Positions 35,280 through 43,513 are shown, counted from the first letter of the stretch. The stretch: 64,000 nt of DNA from Streptomyces xinghaiensis S187 (GCF_000220705.2 NZ_CP023202.1:2356001-2420000), one strand, 5' to 3'. A program made the numbers and translations. Notes: generated from the letters alone by a model not told the origin.

Positions 35280-36041
35280 TCAGCGGTTCGTCCAGATGTT
35301 CCCCTGGTTCTGGCCCTGCGCGCCCTGCGGTCCCATGCCGTACTGGGCGCGGAGCCCCTGGCCGGCGACGGCGTTCTGCGGGGGCAGCAGCTCGCTCGGC
35401 TGGACGAGGGCGTACCCCTGGCCGAGGAAGCTGAGCTCCCAGCCCTCGCCGGTGTTGCCGCGCCGCCGGAAGACCCCGGAGGAGTGGGTCTGCGCCTGCA
35501 TCTGCACCCGCAGCGACGTCGACCAGGCGACCACCGCGTCGGCGTCCGCGTTGACGTACTTGTCGGGCGTCACCTGCAGCATCAGCGGCTTGCCCGAGGT
35601 CATCAGCGCGACCTTGCCCCGCCCGGAGATCTGCAGGTTGTAGGCGCCGGAACCGGAGATGCCGAACTGGCTGTCGACGGCGATGGTCTCCCAGTGCAGC
35701 GCGGAGTCCAGCGCGAGGACGTACGCGCTGTCGACGGTGAGCCCTTCCTCGTCCACGTCCAGGAGGTGCACGTACTGCGCGAGGTTGGCCAGATAGACGG
35801 TGCCCTGGCCGGAGCAGCGCATCAGGTCCAGGCCCTCACCGGTGCGGGCGCGGGACCGGCGCCGGCCCGGCGTCTGGTACTCGCCGTCGAACTCGACCAG
35901 GCCCTGGTAGGCGACCATGCTGCCCTTGCGGGCGAGGATGTCGTCGTGGCCGCCGAGCACGACCCGCAGCATCTGCGGGTTCTGCAGGGAGTAGCGCTCC
36001 TGGGTCTGGTTCTCGGTGTGGCCGAACAGCGGACTCTGCAT
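35280..36041 (-). CDS. AIM24-family protein (third gene of the TerD-AIM24 operon)
   Basis: 253 residues of AIM24 beta-rich fold: MLRVVLGGHDDILARKGSMVAYQGLVEFDGEY, then LMRCSGQGTVYLANLAQYVHLLDVDEEGLTVDSAYVLALDSALHW, and GQGYALVQPSE near the end. A Gln/Gly-rich tail follows. Bacterial AIM24 proteins have no firmly known activity. It starts 16 bases after the preceding AIM24 gene and has an AGGGGGGACGGGAAG-type ribosome site. Confidence 0.88.
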   Translation of the reverse strand: MQSPLFGHTENQTQERYSLQNPQMLRVVLGGHDDILARKGSMVAYQGLVEFDGEYQTPGRRRSRARTGEGLDLMRCSGQGTVYLANLAQYVHLLDVDEEGLTVDSAYVLALDSALHWETIAVDSQFGISGSGAYNLQISGRGKVALMTSGKPLMLQVTPDKYVNADADAVVAWSTSLRVQMQAQTHSSGVFRRRGNTGEGWELSFLGQGYALVQPSELLPPQNAVAGQGLRAQYGMGPQGAQGQNQGNIWTNR

Positions 36042-36057
36042 CTCTTCCCGTCCCCCC

Positions 36058-36741
36058 TCAGCCCCGGGCCCGGAGCCGGTCGGTGCTGTCCTCGCTCGGC
36101 TGGACGACGACGAAGCCCTGCCCGGAGAAGCCGAGCTGGTACGCCTCGCCGCTGCCGCGGCCGATCATCGAGGACGCCTTGAAGCTGCGCTTCCCCTTCA
36201 TCTTCAGACCGCTGGACCAGGCCACCAGGGCGTCCGGGTCCACATAGGTCTCGTCCTCGCCGCGGCCGCAGTCGACGACGATGGGGGTGCCGCGCGAGGT
36301 CAGGGCCACCCAGCCGGTGCCGGAGACGGCCACGTTGAAGAGGCCCTGGCCGGCGAACTTGGCCATCCCCTTGACCCGCTGGACGCCCCACTGGAGGTGT
36401 GCGTCGAAGGCGAGGAGATTGGTGCCGTTGACCGACAGCGCCTCGTCGGCGAGGTTGACGCAGACGACGTCGGCGCCGTAGTCGGCGAGATAGAGCAGGC
36501 CGTCACCGCTGCACTTCATCAGCGGCGCGCCCTCGCCGGTGAGCCATTGCGAGGCCATCTGGCGCACGGCCGGCGGGTTGGGCTCGTACTGGACGAATCC
36601 CTCGTAGGCGACCATCGAGCCGGTGCGGGCGAAGAGGTCCTGTCCGCTCTGCATGGCGACCCGGAGCATGCTCGGGCCGTGGTTCTCCATCCGGGCGGCC
36701 ACCGGGGCCGGGGCATAGCCCGAGATCATGTGCTGGTCCAT
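36058..36741 (-). CDS. AIM24-family protein (second gene of the TerD-AIM24 operon)
   Basis: 227 residues, a full AIM24 domain: LRVAMQSGQDLFARTGSMVAYEGFVQYEPN, LMKCSGDGLLYLADYGADVVCVNLADEALSVNGTNLLAFDAHLQW and GQGFVVVQPSE. The ATG at 36741 has a GAGGGAG site 6 bases upstream and lies 11 bases after the TerD-AIM24 stop. The conserved GSMVAYxG strand aligns with the paralogues on either side, indicating tandem duplication. Confidence 0.88.
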   Translation of the reverse strand: MDQHMISGYAPAPVAARMENHGPSMLRVAMQSGQDLFARTGSMVAYEGFVQYEPNPPAVRQMASQWLTGEGAPLMKCSGDGLLYLADYGADVVCVNLADEALSVNGTNLLAFDAHLQWGVQRVKGMAKFAGQGLFNVAVSGTGWVALTSRGTPIVVDCGRGEDETYVDPDALVAWSSGLKMKGKRSFKASSMIGRGSGEAYQLGFSGQGFVVVQPSEDSTDRLRARG

Positions 36742-36752
36742 CACGGGCTCCC

Positions 36753-38492
36753 TCAGACCTCGTACGGCTGGACGACGATGAAATTGCCGGGCGCACCGCG
36801 GAACTGGAGGTTCACGGTCTCCCCGCTGTGACCGGGATAGGCGTTGCGGCGCAGCCGCACCTGGCTGGAGATGATCACCTGCGAGGCGGCGGACCAGGCG
36901 ACGACGGCGTTGCTGTCGGCGAAGGTCGTCGGGGTGACGGGGAGGACCACCGGGGCCCCCCGCGTCTTCACCACGACGGTGCCGGAGCCCTGGAAGAGCA
37001 TGGTGAAGAGCGCTCCGCCGGGGATGCCGTGGCCCTCGATCCTCCGCACCTCGTACTGGAGGGACTCGTCGAAGGCGAGGACGTTCTCGGCCGAGACGCA
37101 GATCGCGTCGCCCTGCAGCTCGATCGGGTGAATCTCGGAGGCGTCCTCGGCGAGGAAGACCTGGCCGCGGCCGGTGCAGCGCATCAGTTGCATCTCCTGG
37201 CCGGTGGCGTTGCCGACGACCCGGCCGGCGAAGCCCGCTCCCTTGTAGCCGAAGTCGACCTTGCCCTGGTAGAGCACCATGCTGCCCTGGCGGGCCAGCA
37301 CCGGCCGGTCGTCGGCGCCGAGGTCGACCCGGACGAGCTGCCGGCTCTGCAGCGTCCACCGCTGCCCGGTGGGCACCTCGCGGTACTTCTCCAGGACGCT
37401 CCCCAGGCCGGCGGGGGCGGCGCCCGCGCCCTGCGGCGGGCCGTACGGGCCGGGCTGCCCGGGCTGACCGAACTGACCGGGCTGACCGGGAATCTGGCCG
37501 GGCACCGGCGACGGATGGCCGTACGGGGCGGGTGCCCCGGGCGGCTGGGCGCCGGGGAACGGAGCCTGTGAGCCGGGCGGCGGGCCGTAGGGCGCGGCGG
37601 GCGCCGCCGGGGGCTGCGGGGGACCGGGCGGCTGCACCGGACCGGGAGGCGCCAGGGGCGCGGCGAGGGTCGGTGCCCCGGCGTGGGGCGGCGGGGCGGC
37701 GGGCTGCGGGGCGGGGGGCGCCGGCGGGGAGCCCTGCGGAGGCGTGAACTGCGGCGGCGTGGCCTGCGGCGCGGGTGCGGGCGGCGGCGCGGGTGGCGCC
37801 TGGGGAGCGGGCGCCTGCGGTGCCGCGGGCTGCGGTGCCGACGGGGGCGGCCCCACCGGGACGCCGAACGCGGGCGGCGCGGCGGGCGCGGCCGCCGGCG
37901 GGGCGAACCCGGGCACCGCCCCGCCCTGCTGCGGCGCGGACTGCTGCGGCTCCGGGGTCTCCTCCTCCAGCACCTCGCCGCCGAAGTTCTTCAGCAGCGC
38001 GTCCAGCCCGCCGTCGAACCCCTGTCCCACGGCGGCGAACCGCCAGACGTCCTTCCGGTAGAAGTCGCCGAGCATCACCGCCCGTTCGGTGCTGAACTCC
38101 GAGCCGTCGAAGGCGTAGCGCGCCACTTCCTCGCCGCCCGCGACGATCCGGAGGTAGCCGGCGCCCACCTGGGACATCTGACCCGCACCGTCGATCGTCG
38201 CGGTGAACGACAGCCGGTGGATGCCGTCCGGGACGCGGTCGAGGGTGACGCGGAAGGACTCGGTGTCCCCCGCCTGCGCGCCGAGGAGCTGAATCGACTC
38301 CTCGGGCGACGTGGGCTGGTTGAAGAAGACGAAGTACCGGTCGTCGGACAGCCGTTCGTCCGCGTCGAGACCGAAGCAGCTGATGTCGAAGGACAGTCCG
38401 GGACCGGATATCTGCACACCGACGTACAGATCCGTCCCCGCTGTCAGGTCACTGATCCTGGCCTTGTGGCCGCGCTGGAATTCCCTGGCCAT
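36753..38492 (-). CDS. TerD-AIM24 fusion protein with proline-rich linker
   Basis: 579 residues in three parts. Residues 1-175 form a TerD domain: LYVGVQISGPGLSFDISCFGLDADERLSDDRYFVFFNQPTSPE, with the acidic calcium-binding pattern, ending YRKDVWRFAAVGQGFDGGLDALLKNFG. Residues 180-365 are a Pro/Ala/Gln linker. Residues 366-579 form an AIM24 domain (PVLARQGSMVLYQGKVDFG to NFIVVQPYEV). TerD proteins belong to calcium-binding stress systems linked to tellurite and phage resistance. The fusion heads an operon with two free-standing AIM24 genes. No TerA/B/C/Z genes are nearby. Confidence 0.9.
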   Translation of the reverse strand: MAREFQRGHKARISDLTAGTDLYVGVQISGPGLSFDISCFGLDADERLSDDRYFVFFNQPTSPEESIQLLGAQAGDTESFRVTLDRVPDGIHRLSFTATIDGAGQMSQVGAGYLRIVAGGEEVARYAFDGSEFSTERAVMLGDFYRKDVWRFAAVGQGFDGGLDALLKNFGGEVLEEETPEPQQSAPQQGGAVPGFAPPAAAPAAPPAFGVPVGPPPSAPQPAAPQAPAPQAPPAPPPAPAPQATPPQFTPPQGSPPAPPAPQPAAPPPHAGAPTLAAPLAPPGPVQPPGPPQPPAAPAAPYGPPPGSQAPFPGAQPPGAPAPYGHPSPVPGQIPGQPGQFGQPGQPGPYGPPQGAGAAPAGLGSVLEKYREVPTGQRWTLQSRQLVRVDLGADDRPVLARQGSMVLYQGKVDFGYKGAGFAGRVVGNATGQEMQLMRCTGRGQVFLAEDASEIHPIELQGDAICVSAENVLAFDESLQYEVRRIEGHGIPGGALFTMLFQGSGTVVVKTRGAPVVLPVTPTTFADSNAVVAWSAASQVIISSQVRLRRNAYPGHSGETVNLQFRGAPGNFIVVQPYEV

Positions 38493-38617
38493 GCGTAACG
38501 ACCGTCCCCCATCCCGAGCTGTACGTGCTTGCGCGCCAGGCTAGCCGCTGGTCACGGCCCCCGGCGATCTCGGGGCGGAAAAGGTTTCGCCCCGGGCTCG
38601 TACCGGGACCGGCGCGG

Positions 38618-39223
38618 TCAGGCGTCCGGGTCGCCGGTGAGATGCGGCAGCCGTCCGGCCGCGACCACGCCCTCCAGGTAGCCGCGGGCGCGCTCCGTCC
38701 GGGGGTAGGCCTCCAGCAGCCGCCAGAAGTCGGCCCCGTGGCCCGGGACCAGCAGATGCGCGAGTTCGTGGAGGAGGACGTAGTCCGTCACATAACCGGG
38801 CATGCCCTGCAGCCGGTGTGACAGGCGGATGCTGCCCTCCGCGGGGGTGCACGAGCCCCAGCGGGTGTTCTGGTTGGTGACCCAGCGGACGGTCCGGGGG
38901 CGCGCCCTGCCGTCGAGGTACTGCGCGGACAGGCGCCCGGCCCGCTCGGCGAGTTCGCTGTCGCCCAGCATGCGCCGGCTCTCCTGGGCGGCGAGCCGGT
39001 CCAGCATCACCGTCACCCAGCGTTCCTCCTCCGCCTGCGACATCCGGGCCGGGATGAGGACGACCGTGCGGTCGCCCTCGCGGTAGGCGGAGACCGTACG
39101 GCGCCGGCGGGCGCTTCTGCGCACCTCGACCGCGCTGGTCCGGGAACGGCGGGGCGGCTGGCCGAGCCGGCCCGGTGTGCTGAGGGGGTTCTCTCCGGCG
39201 CGGCTCAGTGGATCGGAGGGCAC
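38618..39223 (-). CDS. YgjP-type (DUF45) zinc metallohydrolase
   Basis: 201 residues. The zinc motif HELAH (about 151-155), in YVLLHELAHLLVPGHGADFWRLLEAYPR, and the upstream signature NQNTRWGSCTPAEGSIRLSHRL are diagnostic of the M48-clan YgjP/DUF45 family. The N-terminal Arg-rich segment is less conserved. The GTG at 39223 is a best guess; no strong ribosome site is seen. It is divergent from the E1-like gene. Confidence 0.85.
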   Translation of the reverse strand: MPSDPLSRAGENPLSTPGRLGQPPRRSRTSAVEVRRSARRRRTVSAYREGDRTVVLIPARMSQAEEERWVTVMLDRLAAQESRRMLGDSELAERAGRLSAQYLDGRARPRTVRWVTNQNTRWGSCTPAEGSIRLSHRLQGMPGYVTDYVLLHELAHLLVPGHGADFWRLLEAYPRTERARGYLEGVVAAGRLPHLTGDPDA

Positions 39224-39316
39224 CCTGCCGACGTTACCCGCTGCGGGCACGGGAAGTCCCGCCCGTCTTCGCTTCGTGCGCGACTCCCCCACAAGTGGAG
39301 ACCGATGAGATGACCA

Positions 39317-39336
39317 TCCACAGGCCCTGTGGACAA
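39317..39336. promoter_or_regulatory. Palindrome with a consensus DnaA box
   Basis: Palindrome TCCACAG-GCC-CTGTGGA (39317-39333). On the minus strand it overlaps TTGTCCACA (39336-39328), the exact Streptomyces DnaA-box consensus. It lies in the divergent promoter region of the YgjP-type and E1-like genes. Confidence 0.45.
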
Positions 39337-39417
39337 CTTTCGGCGGGGAGTCCGCCCGCCCGGCCATGCTGGCACCCGTCGGAGAGGAACCGAGCGGGAG
39401 AAACCGAGGGGGCGGCC

Positions 39418-40659
39418 ATGCATCCGATCATCAAGCCCGTGCTGCGGCGCGGCTGGCGGGACCGGCAGACGGTGCAGTTCGGGGTGACGCCCGCACACGC
39501 CGTGCTGCTGGGCCCGGTCGACACGGCGACCGGCAGTTTCCTCTCCCTGCTGGACGGCACCCGGGGACTTCCGCTGCTGCGGGCGGAGGCGGCGGCCCTG
39601 GGCCTGTCCGGGGACCGGCCCGGTGAGCTGCTGAGGCGTCTGGCGGCGGCGGGTCTGCTGGACGATCCGACGGCGCCGCGCGACGGCCCGGCGGCGGAGG
39701 GCCTCCCTCCGCCGGAGCGCCGGGAGCGGGCCGGGGTCCCGGACCGGCTGCGGGCCGACCTGGGTTCCCTGTCGGTGGTCGATCCGGAACCGGGCGGCGG
39801 CAGGCGCCGGCTGGCGGCGCGCGGGGCGGCACGGGTCCAGGTACGGGGTGCCGGGCGGGTCGGCGCGGCCGTCGCGACGGCGCTCTCGGCCGCGGGGGTG
39901 GGACAGGTCGACGTGGTGGACGGCGGCCGGGTCGCGCCCTGGGAGACCGGCCCCGGCGGGCTGCCACCGGAAGCGGCCGGCGAGCGCCGGGACACCGCCG
40001 CCCGCAAGGCCGTCCGCGCCGCCGCGACGGCGCGGGGCCGGGCCCGGCGGAGAGGGCCCGGCGGCGGAGGCCCGCCGCCCGGGGCGGGGCTCGCCCTGAC
40101 GGTGCTGGCCCCGCGCGACGGTCTCGGCGCCTACGCCCCCGATCCCGTGCCGGCCGAGGCGCTGCTCGCCTCCGGCATCCCTCATCTCTATGCCGGTGTA
40201 CTGGAGGGCACGGGCGTGGTCGGCCCGCTGGTGCTGCCGGGTGAGTCGGCCTGCGCGGGCTGTCTGCAACGGCACCGCTCCGAGCGGGATCCCGCCTGGT
40301 CCCGGCTGCTCGCCCAGTGGCGGTCGGCCCGGAACCCGGCCGAGCCGGCCTGTGACACGGCGCTGGCCACCGTGGTGGCGGGGCTGGCGGCGGCCCACGC
40401 GCTGGCCTTTCTGGACGGCCGGCCGCCGGTGTGCGCCGGGGCGCGGCTGGAGCTCGCACTGCCCGATCTGGCGTGGGAACCGTGTTCCATCACACCGCAC
40501 CGGGCCTGCGGGTGCGGTGCGTATGAAGCGGTCGAGCGTCCATACTCACCAGATGGTGCCGGACCACCGGAACGGCCGGAACGGGCCGGTCCGGGCACCG
40601 ACGCGGAGGGCGGCTGCCCTCCGGTGAAGCGCAGTGACGTTGGAGGAGCGCATGTCTGA
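39418..40659 (+). CDS. Orphan ThiF/E1-like protein resembling azoline cyclodehydratase partners
   Basis: 413 residues. The first 85 residues (HPIIKPVLRRGWRDRQTVQFG to LLRRLAAAGLLDD) resemble the winged-helix peptide-clamp region of thiazole/oxazole-peptide cyclodehydratase C-proteins. An E1-type Rossmann segment follows: VQVRGAGRVGAAVATALSAAGVGQVDVVDGGRV. Then come the CAGCLQRHRSERDPAW block typical of the same proteins and a late cysteine pair (CGCG). No YcaO, precursor peptide or dehydrogenase gene is nearby, so a RiPP role is not supported. The stop overlaps the ABC1-kinase start by 8 bases. ATG 39418 has a GAGGGGG site. Confidence 0.75.
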   Translation: MHPIIKPVLRRGWRDRQTVQFGVTPAHAVLLGPVDTATGSFLSLLDGTRGLPLLRAEAAALGLSGDRPGELLRRLAAAGLLDDPTAPRDGPAAEGLPPPERRERAGVPDRLRADLGSLSVVDPEPGGGRRRLAARGAARVQVRGAGRVGAAVATALSAAGVGQVDVVDGGRVAPWETGPGGLPPEAAGERRDTAARKAVRAAATARGRARRRGPGGGGPPPGAGLALTVLAPRDGLGAYAPDPVPAEALLASGIPHLYAGVLEGTGVVGPLVLPGESACAGCLQRHRSERDPAWSRLLAQWRSARNPAEPACDTALATVVAGLAAAHALAFLDGRPPVCAGARLELALPDLAWEPCSITPHRACGCGAYEAVERPYSPDGAGPPERPERAGPGTDAEGGCPPVKRSDVGGAHV

Positions 40660-42178
40660 TCTTCCCCGCAAGGCGGTCACCCGGACCGCCAAACTGGCGG
40701 CGCTGCCACTGGGCTTCGCCGGACGCACCGCCCTCGGGCTCGGGAAACGGATCGGCGGGCGGCCCGCCGAGATGATCGCCAGTGAGCTGCAGCAGCGGAC
40801 GGCCGAGCAGCTTTTCTCGACCCTGGGCCAGCTCAAGGGCGGGGCCATGAAGGTCGGGCAGGCCCTCTCCGTCTTCGAGTCCGCCCTCCCGGAGGAGATC
40901 GCCGGCCCCTACCGCGCCGCCCTCACCAGGCTCCAGGAGGCCGCGCCTCCGATGCCGTCCCAGAGCGTGCACGCCGCACTGGAGAAACGGCTCGGGTCCG
41001 ACTGGCGTGATCTCTTCGAGGAGTTCGAGGACAAGCCGGCGGCCGCGGCCTCGATCGGCCAGGTGCACCGCGCCGTCTGGCACGACGGCCGGGAGGTGGC
41101 CGTCAAGGTGCAGTACCCGGGCGCGGGTGAGGCGCTGCTCTCCGATCTCACGCAGCTCGGCCGGTTCGCCCGGCTGCTGGGCCCGCTCATCCCCGGAATG
41201 GACATCAAGCCGCTCATCGCCGAGCTGCGCGACCGGGTCTCGGAGGAGCTGGACTACGCCCTGGAGGCCCAGGCGCAGCGCGATCACGCCGCCGAGTTCG
41301 CCGATGACCCGGATGTGGTGATCCCGGATGTCGTCCACCAGGGCTCCGAGGTGCTCGTCACCGAGTGGATGGACGGTGTGCCGCTGTCGGAGGTGATAGC
41401 CGACGGCACCCCGGAGCAGCGGGACCGGGCCGGACAGCTGCTGGCCCGTTTCCTCTTCTCCGGTACCGCCCGCACGGGGCTGCTGCACGCCGATCCCCAC
41501 CCGGGGAACTTCCGGCTGCTGCCGGGAACGGCGGAGGGCGGAGGGCCGGAGCAGTGGCGGCTGGGCGTCCTCGACTTCGGCACGGTCGACCGGTTGCCGG
41601 ACGGGCTGCCGCCGCTGATCGGCGCCGCGCTGCGCGGAGCCCTGGAGGGCGACGCGGAGGGGGTCTACGCGATGCTCTGCGAGGCGGGCTTCGTCAGGGA
41701 ATCCGTGGAGCTGGACCCGGACGCCGTCCTGGACTATCTGGTGCCGATCATCGAACCGGCCCGGGCCGAGGAGTTCACCTTCACCCGCGGCTGGCTGCGG
41801 ACCCAGGCGGCGCGGATCGCCGACCCGCGGTCGCCCGCGCACCAACTGGGCCGCCAGCTCAATCTGCCGCCCGCCTATCTGCTGATCCACCGCGTCACCC
41901 TGAGCACCATCGGTGTGCTGTGCCAGCTGGGGGCGACCGTCCGGCTGCGGGAGGAGCTGCGCGACTGGCTCCCCGGTTTCCTCCCGGACCAGGACGGGGA
42001 CGGGGCCGGCGGGGGCGGGGACATGGCCGAGGACGGTGAACCCGGGCCCGGTGAGAGTGATGCCGGCGCGTTGGACCCCCCGGAGTGCGGCCCCGCGGAC
42101 GGGCCGGCGGATGGAGCGGTGAATGGAGCGGTGGAGGAGCCGGCCGACGAGCCACTCGAGCAGGCGGCCGGCCGCTGA
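40652..42178 (+). CDS. ABC1/UbiB-family atypical kinase (AarF-like)
   Basis: 508 residues. UbiB hallmarks: KxGQ motif in MKVGQALSVFESALPEEI, the Ala-rich nucleotide loop AAAASIGQVHRA, lysine in VAVKVQYPG, EELDYALEA, DPHPGNF and LDFGTVDRLP. These atypical kinases/ATPases support isoprenoid-lipid (quinone) metabolism in other organisms. Here the partner is unknown; in mycobacteria the homologue (Rv3197) sits beside whiB7, as here. The tail after residue 440 is acidic low-complexity sequence. The ATG at 40652 has a GGAGGAG site inside the E1-like gene. Confidence 0.9.
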   Translation: MSDLPRKAVTRTAKLAALPLGFAGRTALGLGKRIGGRPAEMIASELQQRTAEQLFSTLGQLKGGAMKVGQALSVFESALPEEIAGPYRAALTRLQEAAPPMPSQSVHAALEKRLGSDWRDLFEEFEDKPAAAASIGQVHRAVWHDGREVAVKVQYPGAGEALLSDLTQLGRFARLLGPLIPGMDIKPLIAELRDRVSEELDYALEAQAQRDHAAEFADDPDVVIPDVVHQGSEVLVTEWMDGVPLSEVIADGTPEQRDRAGQLLARFLFSGTARTGLLHADPHPGNFRLLPGTAEGGGPEQWRLGVLDFGTVDRLPDGLPPLIGAALRGALEGDAEGVYAMLCEAGFVRESVELDPDAVLDYLVPIIEPARAEEFTFTRGWLRTQAARIADPRSPAHQLGRQLNLPPAYLLIHRVTLSTIGVLCQLGATVRLREELRDWLPGFLPDQDGDGAGGGGDMAEDGEPGPGESDAGALDPPECGPADGPADGAVNGAVEEPADEPLEQAAGR

Positions 42179-42276
42179 GACGCCGACGACCGTCCACCGC
42201 CGGGGACGGCGCGCTGCCCGGCCCGGTCCGCCCCGGTGCGTCCTCCGGCCGGTCCGGACAACGGACCGGTGCCACG

Positions 42277-42314
42277 GCCGAAGGGCCGCTCCCGGACGGG
42301 AACGGCCCTTCGGC
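42277..42314. terminator. Bidirectional terminator after the ABC1-kinase gene
   Basis: 12-bp perfect inverted repeat (42277-42288/42303-42314) between the converging ABC1-kinase and small basic-protein genes. Confidence 0.7.
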
Positions 42315-42365
42315 TGCGGTGCGCTGCCGCGCGGCGGCCGTCTCATGACGGCCGGGGAGTGACCC

Positions 42366-42536
42366 CTACTGCATGACGGCCATGGCCAGCGCGCGCCGGG
42401 CGCGGAGCGAGGCGCGCTCGGCCCGGCGCTGCATCCGGCGGGCCCGGGCCAGACGCACGGCCCTGCGTTCGGACTCGGCCTCCTGGATGCGCTCGTGCAT
42501 ATGAGCACGAGCCAGGGCTTCTGGGATGAGTTGCAT
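42366..42536 (-). CDS. Small basic helical protein downstream of wblC
   Basis: 56 residues, nearly half Arg/Ala/Glu, predicted as one long helix (MQLIPEALARAHMHERIQEAESERRAVRLARARRMQRRAERASLRARRALAMAVMQ is its overall character, given here only for the first and last residues MQLIPEA and LAMAVMQ as landmarks). It follows wblC on the same strand. An AGGA site lies 9 bases before ATG 42536. The frame also stays open upstream to ATG 42692, which overlaps the wblC stop by 4 bases (ATGA), so a 108-residue coupled form is possible. Function unknown; similar short proteins recur in streptomycetes. Confidence 0.65.
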   Translation of the reverse strand: MQLIPEALARAHMHERIQEAESERRAVRLARARRMQRRAERASLRARRALAMAVMQ

Positions 42537-42688
42537 TTCTCGGTTCCTGTTCTGACGCGAGTCGGTCGCGTCGGACGCCGTTCTGGCGGTGGTACGGGCG
42601 GCTGACGGCTCGTGGGCGGACGGCTTCATCGTCGGGACCTGCTTCTTCGGGTCGTGCGTGAGGGGGCGGTCGATGGTTCCCGGGGCGT

Positions 42689-43054
42689 TCATGCGACGAC
42701 CGGGTTCTTGCGCGGGCGGCCACGGGGCCGCTTCCGCGGCACGACCACACCCTGGACGAACAGCTCGCCGCCCCAGACGCCCCACGGCTCGCGCCGGTCC
42801 TTGGCCCCGGCGAGGCAGGCCTCGCGCAGCGGGCAGGTCTGGCAGAGGGACTTGGCGTACTCGACGTCGGCGGGCGACTCGGCGAAGAACACCTCGGGGT
42901 CGTAGCTGCGGCAGGGAACGAGCTCGCCGAGACGCTCGATCTCGTCGTCGAGCACCGTGAGCCGGGTGGGCTGGGACAAGAGGACCTCCGGAGGACCAGG
43001 TGGAGAGGAGGGGGGCTGCTGCGTGCGGGACGGGGCGGGCGCTGGGCTGGGCAC
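42689..43054 (-). CDS. wblC: WhiB-like transcription factor WblC (WhiB7 orthologue)
   Basis: 121-residue iron-sulfur regulator that induces resistance to ribosome-targeting antibiotics. Four cluster cysteines, C48, C71, C74 and C80, appear in the order C...CxxC...C (VPCRSYDPEVFF, SLCQTCPLREAC). The WhiB turn GVWGGE (92-97) and the AT-hook RGRPRK (111-116), specific to WhiB7/WblC, follow. The GTG at 43054 has an AAGGAAG site; a TTG at 42979 with GGAGG would give 96 residues, close to mycobacterial WhiB7. Upstream lie a terminator hairpin, a 107-codon leader frame and a WhiB7-type promoter, so expression is probably controlled by attenuation. Confidence 0.93.
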   Translation of the reverse strand: MPSPAPAPSRTQQPPSSPPGPPEVLLSQPTRLTVLDDEIERLGELVPCRSYDPEVFFAESPADVEYAKSLCQTCPLREACLAGAKDRREPWGVWGGELFVQGVVVPRKRPRGRPRKNPVVA

Positions 43055-43129
43055 AGTCGGTTTCTTCCTTGTGTTCGGCCGGCCTGGTGAGCCGGGGGTG
43101 GTCGTCGATGCCGGTCGGGGCAACGAAAA

Positions 43130-43162
43130 GGGCCGCGGATCCCGGTTCGGGTTCCGCGGCCC
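43130..43162 (-). terminator. Leader terminator (attenuator) of wblC
   Basis: On the minus strand a GC-rich hairpin with 10-bp arms (43162-43153/43139-43130) and an inner CCCG/CGGG stem is followed by TTTTCGTT. It is an intrinsic terminator lying 75 bases before the wblC start and after the leader reading frame. Confidence 0.8.
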
Positions 43163-43175
43163 TGGAAGGTGCCGA

Positions 43176-43194
43176 CCTGATCGTGGCGATCAGG
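43176..43194 (-). promoter_or_regulatory. Hairpin over the leader-ORF stop codon
   Basis: Perfect 8-bp stem, 43194-43187 with 43183-43176, loop CCA on the minus strand. One arm contains the TGA of the leader frame (43192-43190). A ribosome ending there would melt it, which could influence the terminator 14 bases downstream. Confidence 0.6.
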
Positions 43195-43513
43195 CTGGAT
43201 CTCTCCAGGGTTCGTGGCCGCGGAGGCCCCGAATCGTGTGGTGCTCGGCCGCAGACGCCGCACCGTTGGCAAAGCCGCCATCGGTCCACATCTGCCGGAG
43301 GTCGGCACCCTTGGCCGCGAGGGCATAGGCCGATGCCTCTGCCGCCACTACTGCCGCCGGTGCCTTGGTCGGTCGCTGAGCGCTCGCCAGGAGGCAGCGC
43401 TCGGCGAGGCGTGCTTCGAGGGCGCCGGGCACGGCGGATCCACGGAGCACGGAGACGCCGGACAGGCAGGAGACGGGCACGTCACGACCGGCCAGTTTGG
43501 TGATGCTGATCAT
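43190..43513 (-). CDS. Leader open reading frame upstream of wblC
   Basis: 107 codons starting MISITKLAGRDVPVSCLSGV and ending EPWRDPA. A GAGAGGAGG site lies 9 bases before the ATG. Third positions are GC-rich through most of it, as in real genes, but less so over the last ten codons (AGA, GAT, CCA), where the stop codon enters a hairpin. It resembles no family I know. In position it corresponds to the regulatory uORF of mycobacterial whiB7, which is much shorter. It may act in cis as a translation sensor, or also make a protein. Confidence 0.55.
   Translation of the reverse strand: MISITKLAGRDVPVSCLSGVSVLRGSAVPGALEARLAERCLLASAQRPTKAPAAVVAAEASAYALAAKGADLRQMWTDGGFANGAASAAEHHTIRGLRGHEPWRDPA

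Noticed and set aside
39418..40659. RiPP (thiazole/oxazole peptide) cluster
   Set aside because: Only the E1-like partner is present. There is no YcaO, precursor peptide, dehydrogenase or transporter nearby.
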